A stretch of 64,000 nucleotides of DNA from Strigops habroptila. Its lineage: Eukaryota > Chordata > Aves > Psittaciformes > Psittacidae. Below are positions 57,551-64,000 of this stretch, one piece after another; the first letter of the stretch is position 1, and the number at the start of each line of letters is the position of its first letter. Position numbers and translations under genes: made by a program. Where the stretch lies: positions 5,941,719 to 6,005,718 of the forward strand of contig NC_044288.2 of NCBI RefSeq assembly GCF_004027225.2, given 5' to 3'. The notes under the pieces are model-generated. The model searched no databases and was not told the origin of the DNA. It saw only the letters and a program-made list of their open reading frames with translations.

Positions 57551-58017
57551 CCCATCCACGCGGGCGCCGCTCCGAGCCGTGGGCCGCGGGCAGGGGCCGT
57601 GGCCGGGCAGGGCCGGGGCCGGGGCCGGTCCTTCACCGCCACCCGCCGCAGCCGCCTCTGGCCGCGCCACAGCGCGCACGCGCCGCCGCCGCCGCCCGGC
57701 CCCGCGCCCAACAAAGGCGGCGCCCGCCGCGCCCGCCGCCATCTTGGGCCGCCCCGGGGCTGCCCCCGGCTGGCGACGGGCACCGGGGGAGGGCGCAGCG
57801 GGGGGGGACGGGGGTGCCCGGCCCCGGCCGGGGCCTCGCTGCCGCTCGGGGGCCTGCCCGCTGGTCCCCCCGCAGAGACGCGGGTTTGGGGTTTATCTCC
57901 CCGGGTTTGGCTCATTCTGCGCGGTGCTGTGCGCGCCCCGCTCAGCCGAAACCCCGCGAAGCTGGGCCAGAGCACCCCGGTTTGGTGAGACTCGACCTCC
58001 TACATCGGGAACAAGCC
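57551..58017 (-). promoter_or_regulatory. AGO1: AGO1 CpG-island promoter and 5' UTR
   Basis: This is extremely GC- and CpG-rich DNA, part of an island from about 56.8 to 57.95 kb. It includes an NRF1-like GCGCACGCGC (57674-57683) and a YY1-type element (57735-57746). No TATA box was seen. The transcription start probably lies close to the YY1 element, but cannot be fixed by eye. Confidence 0.8.
57735..57746 (-). promoter_or_regulatory. YY1-type element overlapping an in-frame upstream ATG
   Basis: The minus strand reads CAAGATGGCGGC, the classic YY1 core-promoter motif, 185-196 nt upstream of the AGO1 ATG. Its ATG (57740-57742) has A at -3 and G at +4 and stays in frame with AGO1. Confidence 0.7.
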
Positions 58018-58472
58018 CTGAGGAGGCCCCGGAGCTGCTGCGAGGGCTGGAGCAGCTCTGCTCTGGAGCCAGGCTGAGAGAGCTGGGTTGGGGCAGCCTG
58101 GAGAAGAGAAGGCTCCTGAAGGGGAGACCTTAGAGCAGCTCCAGTGCCTAAAGGGGCTCCAGGAAACCTGGAGAGGGGCTTTGGACAGGGGCCTGTAGAG
58201 ATAGGACAAGAGGAATAGCTTTAACCTGCCAGAGGGGAGATTGAGATGAGCTCTGAGGCAGAAGCTCTTCCCTGTGAGGGTGCTGAGGCGCTGGCACAGG
58301 GTGCCCAGAGAAGCTGTGGCTGCCCCATCCCTGGCAGTGTTCAAGGCCAGGTTGGACACAGGGGCTTGGAGCAACCTGCTCTAGTGGAAGGTGTCCCTGC
58401 CCGTGGCGGGGGGTTGGAACTGGAGGAGCTTTAAGGTTCTTTCTAACCCAAACCAAGCTGGGATTCTATGAA
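58018..58472 (+). mobile_element. CR1 LINE 3' end upstream of the AGO1 promoter
   Basis: It runs from CCTGAGGAGGCCCCGGAGCT through the full CR1 3' region to GGATTCTATGAAATC. It is in plus orientation, opposite to AGO1, and its 5' edge is about 0.47 kb from the AGO1 ATG. Confidence 0.93.
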
Positions 58473-59049
58473 ATCATCCCGTGCTTTCAAGCTCTTCAGG
58501 CTGGCCTGAGGCTGACCCATCTCAGTTCAAAAGAAAACCTGGAAGCTGGGGGTTGCTGCAGTCACGGGTTATTTTAAGCAATTGTGTGTCCTGAAGTTCA
58601 GTTAGAGCTCCTCCAAAATCTTTCTCTGTCCTTAGCATCATCTTTTTAGTGAAGCTCTGTTGTCTGAGTAAACAACAAACCCTCACCTGAAATAGAGAAG
58701 ATGAACAAGCAAACGGCTGTTTCATTTATTAACTGGCAACTCTCTAATCTAGAATTATTTCTCCTGCACTAGAGGCTGTTAGCGCCGTATTTTCTCTAGG
58801 CATTGCTATATAATTTCTGAGAACATTAAAATTAAACACCCATCCTGAACATCTGCTCTTCAGTAGCTTAATCCCTCTCTTAGCATCACTAGAGATTGCA
58901 CCCGTGGGTAATTCTATCGCTTTCTGAACCCTAGCCCATCAGAAATAAAGATGTTGTGGCAAGGAGTTCCACAGGTTACACATTGTGTACAAGTTTTAAT
59001 TAAAAGTTAAATAATTTAAGACATTTGTTTACAGGCAGCAGTAGCAGTT
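58473..59049. other. Intergenic DNA between AGO4 and AGO1
   Basis: Short AT-rich spacer with no gene or repeat recognised. An ATTAAA word on the minus strand near 59000 could be an alternative AGO4 polyadenylation signal. Confidence 0.55.
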
Positions 59050-59068
59050 GCTCACTCTGTACATTGCA

Positions 59069-59074
59069 TTTATT
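59069..59074 (-). terminator. Candidate AGO4 polyadenylation signal
   Basis: AATAAA on the minus strand, 3.5 kb after the AGO4 stop. A GT/AG-rich stretch (GTACAGAGTGAGC) follows. Confidence 0.4.
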
Positions 59075-59117
59075 AGACATCAACAAGGAAAAACAGAACA
59101 TTTGGCACAAGAATGCC

Positions 59118-59150
59118 TTTTTTTTTTATTATTATTATTATTTTTTTGGA
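59118..59150. repeat. ATT/poly-T low-complexity tract
   Basis: A T run, five ATT units and a second T run on the plus strand near the distal end of the AGO4 3' UTR. Confidence 0.85.
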
Positions 59151-61793
59151 CACATGAACACAAAATATCCCTGCAGGCTAAAAAAAAAAAAAAGAAATAC
59201 ATTGCAAGTTGTACACGACCAGCATCTTAGCGCAACATGGGGCTGTAACCCACCCAGAACAGTTTAGAAAGAGTACCTCGTATTGCTATAGACATACATC
59301 CAGTCCCCATTTAATAAAATACAATTTTAAACATTACAAGTCTAACAATATAGAAACAAAAAAAAAAAATTACATCATAAGTCAAAAGGAACAAATGCAA
59401 ACATTTTACATTGAAGTTTCAGCCTCTAGACATAGAAATATGAAAATGTCAATAGCAAGGTATAAGAAAATCTGTAAGTGATATTACAAGATCTTTCCTC
59501 CAGTGCACAAGGAAAAAACCTTGTAGTTGAAACAGGATTGATACAATGCCCTCCAAACCCTGCCTTCCGAAAATGAAAGCAGAGTTACTCCCTTGCTATT
59601 GAGCAAGAAAAAGCCTACAGCACATCCACAAAGGGAATTTGGGGGGTGGGTTGTGTTAAACGCTGGATCTGAACAAGGTCCCCAATGCACAGAATAGAGC
59701 TGCTGGTGTGGTTTGACCTGGGACGAGAGCTGTGCCGCGAGCAGCCGCCTCCGGTGCCCTTGGGATGCAGCCCCTGCGCCCGACCGCGGTACTTAGAGCA
59801 CGGATAAAGCAGCCAGGCCCTTCGAAACGATCACCAGAGCTTGTTCAGAACTCAGCTGTTCACAAAGCAAGCAGAACTGGTTTGAAAACGGGATTTCCGT
59901 CCCCCTTTTGTGATTTTTAAACCCCAACCACCCCCTTCCCCAACTCGTTAAACTTTGCTACATTTAAACTCTTTCACACCACAGAGCTAAACAGTGGCCA
60001 ACAGGCTTTATTTATTTAAAAAAATAACAAAAAACCAAACCCAAAACACCCTAAGAACTACATCTACAGAATGCACATCTTCCCATTGATTGACACATGC
60101 ATAACGGTTCAGTCAGGCCCAAGGGGCTAATCCAGATGTCAAGCCCAACCTCCAGACGTGGCCTCAGACCCGCGTAGGAAGTGCCGAAACGTTGGTCTTA
60201 CCGGTACCACCACGGTACAGTCCCAACTCTCCTCCCAAGGCGAGGTCTAACAACCCACCTAGTCTGAGGTTAAATATGGAGTCCGGTCCCAGGCAAACAA
60301 AGGAGAGGCTCTCGCTTCACTCAATCCGAACTAGGAGTGCTTGGCACTGGACAACTAAAAACTAAGTATTTCTTACGCACCCTCGATTAAACCAGCCACA
60401 TTCTTGCCTAGTGCACAAACATAAAATAGTGATCTTTGATCTTATCACCTAAAAAGGGTGCTCAGTTTCTTTTCAAGGTGCCAAAGTTCTCCGTTTTGTG
60501 TTGGGTCAGTCAGAGTTCATTCGAAAAAGGGGGTTTTTTTTTCTATTCTCCCTGAACGAGTACTGAGAAAAGCAGCCATCTAGCTGAAGCAGCGGTCAGT
60601 CTCCCACCCACGTCCTGATTTTATTACACAAGTGAGGTATTCTTTAAAAAAAAGTTTAAAAAACAACTTAAAAAGAATCTTTTTTCCTTTCAGTCTAAAC
60701 CTGCCCTCAGCACATGCCAGGAGCAGAGTTCGCTTCAGTCCCATTTTCAACAGAAATGAAGTTTAAACTTAACTGAATGAGACGTACTACTTGAAAGGTG
60801 GTTGTTATAAAACTGTTTGAAGACTTAAGTTCAGTGTACTCTGGTACAACTGAAAAAAACCCCACCCCCCAGCATTTAGAAATGTAAACTTTTAATTTAT
60901 TTACAAGCTTAAAGATTGAAGGAAACAGCATTTCATATTGCTGAAATTTTGAGGGGGCTGGTTCCTATGCTTTGGAACAGCAGACAACTTAGCAGCAAAC
61001 CCCACACGAGCATCAGAGCCCACAGTGCAATCGTTGGACTTCAACTTCTGTTACTGAAGTAGTGGTGTCGGCTCTCCTCAGTTTAGGAACAAGGTTTTAA
61101 TCTGCACTAACTCAGGTTAACACTAAGGGGGAGTCTAGTCTTAACACACTATGTTCACGGATTCCAAGAGTATTCGGTGAAACCGAGCCCCTGTTCTTTA
61201 TTATACACTGCAGCTGAAACAAAGCCAAGCAGATTAAACGAAACCCTAACTTCTAGGCTGGGACAGAATCAGTAGATGAGAGTTACGTTGGTTAAACATG
61301 CTGTTGGATGCAGTTGTGTGTGCAACCTAGATTCCCAGGGGAAGAGAAAAACCAAAAAGTTTAAAATGCTGGTACGAGTCCTTAGGTTGCCTGTCACACA
61401 ATACATGTAGACTGTACAGATTGGCAAGCCTTTCCTACACGTAACACCCAGTTTCCAAGCTTATAAAAAATGTTGTAGACAGGACACCAACAGTGAATAT
61501 AAAACAGTTAAAAATAAGTCTTAAAAAAAGCATGGAAATGCGTCTTCTCTAATTCGTTTCAGAAACTGCCAAATTGTGTGTTCAGAAAAAACGACACGAG
61601 AATGTTGGTTCGACTCATGCACAATCCTCAGCTAGAAAATTACACTGTTTGGGGGGGCTTAAAAAACAAAGATTTATTGCCAAAGTTAAACCTTCTATGA
61701 GAAAAAAGTTTTAAAATCACTTTGATATATCAAACCACACAGCAGCATCAAGTGGGCACTTTTGTAAAAGTTTGCAAAATACCTAAAAGCTAA

Positions 61794-61827
61794 TTTTTTT
61801 TTTGTTTTTTTGTTTTTTTGTTTTTTT
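61794..61827. repeat. T7G short tandem repeat
   Basis: T runs of seven or more separated by single G at three places, giving an A7C-type repeat in AGO4 mRNA. Confidence 0.85.
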
Positions 61828-62602
61828 AAATCATTTTTAGAGGGGGGAACTGATGGTTCAGTACTTGTTACGATACCATGGCAGTATTATTTATAACCAT
61901 TATCATTAAAATCTACTGACAGGCATCACTATCTGTTTATATTACACATTCACAGAACAAGAACCACCTAGTTGAACTCGCAGTATAGTGCAATTGCTTC
62001 GCAGCCGAAGTCTGCAGAGATTAAAAAGATACTTAGTAAAACTGACGAAAAACTGCAATACCTGTGAAAGTTATGTCCGATAAAAGGCATTTACAGTAGT
62101 GAAGTCTAAAATCTCCATTAAAAAATCTATGGCCCCACACGATAGAACAATTACATTGAACTGGAGAAAAACATTTTGCCATCAAGATGCATACTCACTA
62201 AAGCAGGGCGTGAAGACGGGGAATCAAGTCGTCATGTTAAGCTCATGGGATGAGAAGAGAACTCAAAAACGATAGCTAGCAAAATACTCAATAGAAACCT
62301 TTCGTGCCAAATCCTTTAAAAATTTCAGGATGATCGGCCTTTTACACTTTTGAGGTAAAAATTCAGTCCAATGCATCAGAAAAGACAAGTCTATGAATTT
62401 CTATTACAGAAAACAATGAAACAAATGGCTCAATTGTGTTGGTGCATCAGACATTGCTGTGAAGTACAGATTCAGTGCGACTGTTCAGAGCTGCTGGTAG
62501 TGGGCAGCCTGAAATCAACTGGGCCCCAGCTATAGCAGTAGGCATTCGAAACATTTCAGGACTGCACAGGTTGTTGGTTTTGCCTCATCTTCCCAGATGC
62601 TC

Positions 62603-64000
<1,398 letters not shown>

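Larger units (their letters stand above)
59050..62602 (-). other. AGO4: AGO4 3' untranslated region
   Basis: About 3.55 kb of AT-rich DNA after the AGO4 TGA with no recognisable coding content. It holds an ATT/poly-T tract at about 59118-59150, a T7G repeat at about 61794-61827 and a PUM-type TGTAAATA at 60898-60905. The distal end is an estimate from AATAAA at 59069-59074. Confidence 0.7.

Overview
The window is a bird nuclear chromosome segment carrying the clustered Argonaute genes AGO4, AGO1 and AGO3. All three lie on the minus strand, so AGO3 is at the left, AGO1 in the middle and the 3' end of AGO4 at the right edge. The avian assignment rests on seven copies of the CR1 LINE 3' end (several ending in the ATTCTATG octamer), on short introns, and on close agreement with vertebrate AGO1/3/4 proteins. 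The species cannot be named from the sequence.

Layout from left to right: 1-5582 is AGO3 3' UTR; 5583-31715 is the AGO3 coding region (19 exons, 860 codons, intact); 31716 to about 32216 is the AGO3 CpG-island promoter; 32217-32547 is a CR1; 32548 to about 34340 is intergenic; about 34340-38522 is AGO1 3' UTR; 38523-57550 is the AGO1 coding region (19 exons, 857 codons, intact); 57551 to about 58017 is the AGO1 CpG-island promoter; 58018-58472 is a CR1; then about 0.6 kb of intergenic DNA; about 59050-62602 is AGO4 3' UTR; 62603-63336 holds the last three AGO4 exons; intron runs to the window end. Exon sizes and phases match exon for exon between AGO3 and AGO1, as expected for tandem duplicates. 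Every junction was placed by translation continuity plus GT/AG ends.

The products are guide-RNA-binding proteins of the miRNA/siRNA effector complex. The PIWI catalytic tetrad differs: AGO3 keeps D-E-D-H (598, 638, 670, 808), AGO1 has D-E-D-R (595, 635, 667, 805), and the visible part of AGO4 has R at the fourth position. AGO1 exons and introns are GC-rich, while AGO3 is AT-rich apart from exon 12 and the 5' end.

There is no new gene system here. The leads most worth checking are: (1) exon 12 of AGO1 and AGO3 are identical over 183 bp, apart from one paralogue-specific codon at the exon edge, while other exons differ clearly, which suggests recent inter-paralogue gene conversion; (2) a let-7 seed match 11 nt after the AGO1 TGA with a 30-codon open extension, like the mammalian AGO1 readthrough element; (3) an in-frame upstream ATG giving AGO1 a possible 64-residue basic N-terminal extension; (4) a 28-bp tandem duplication running into a perfect 43-bp palindrome in AGO1 intron 16; (5) overlapping upstream ORFs starting 4-5 nt before the AGO3 and AGO1 start codons.
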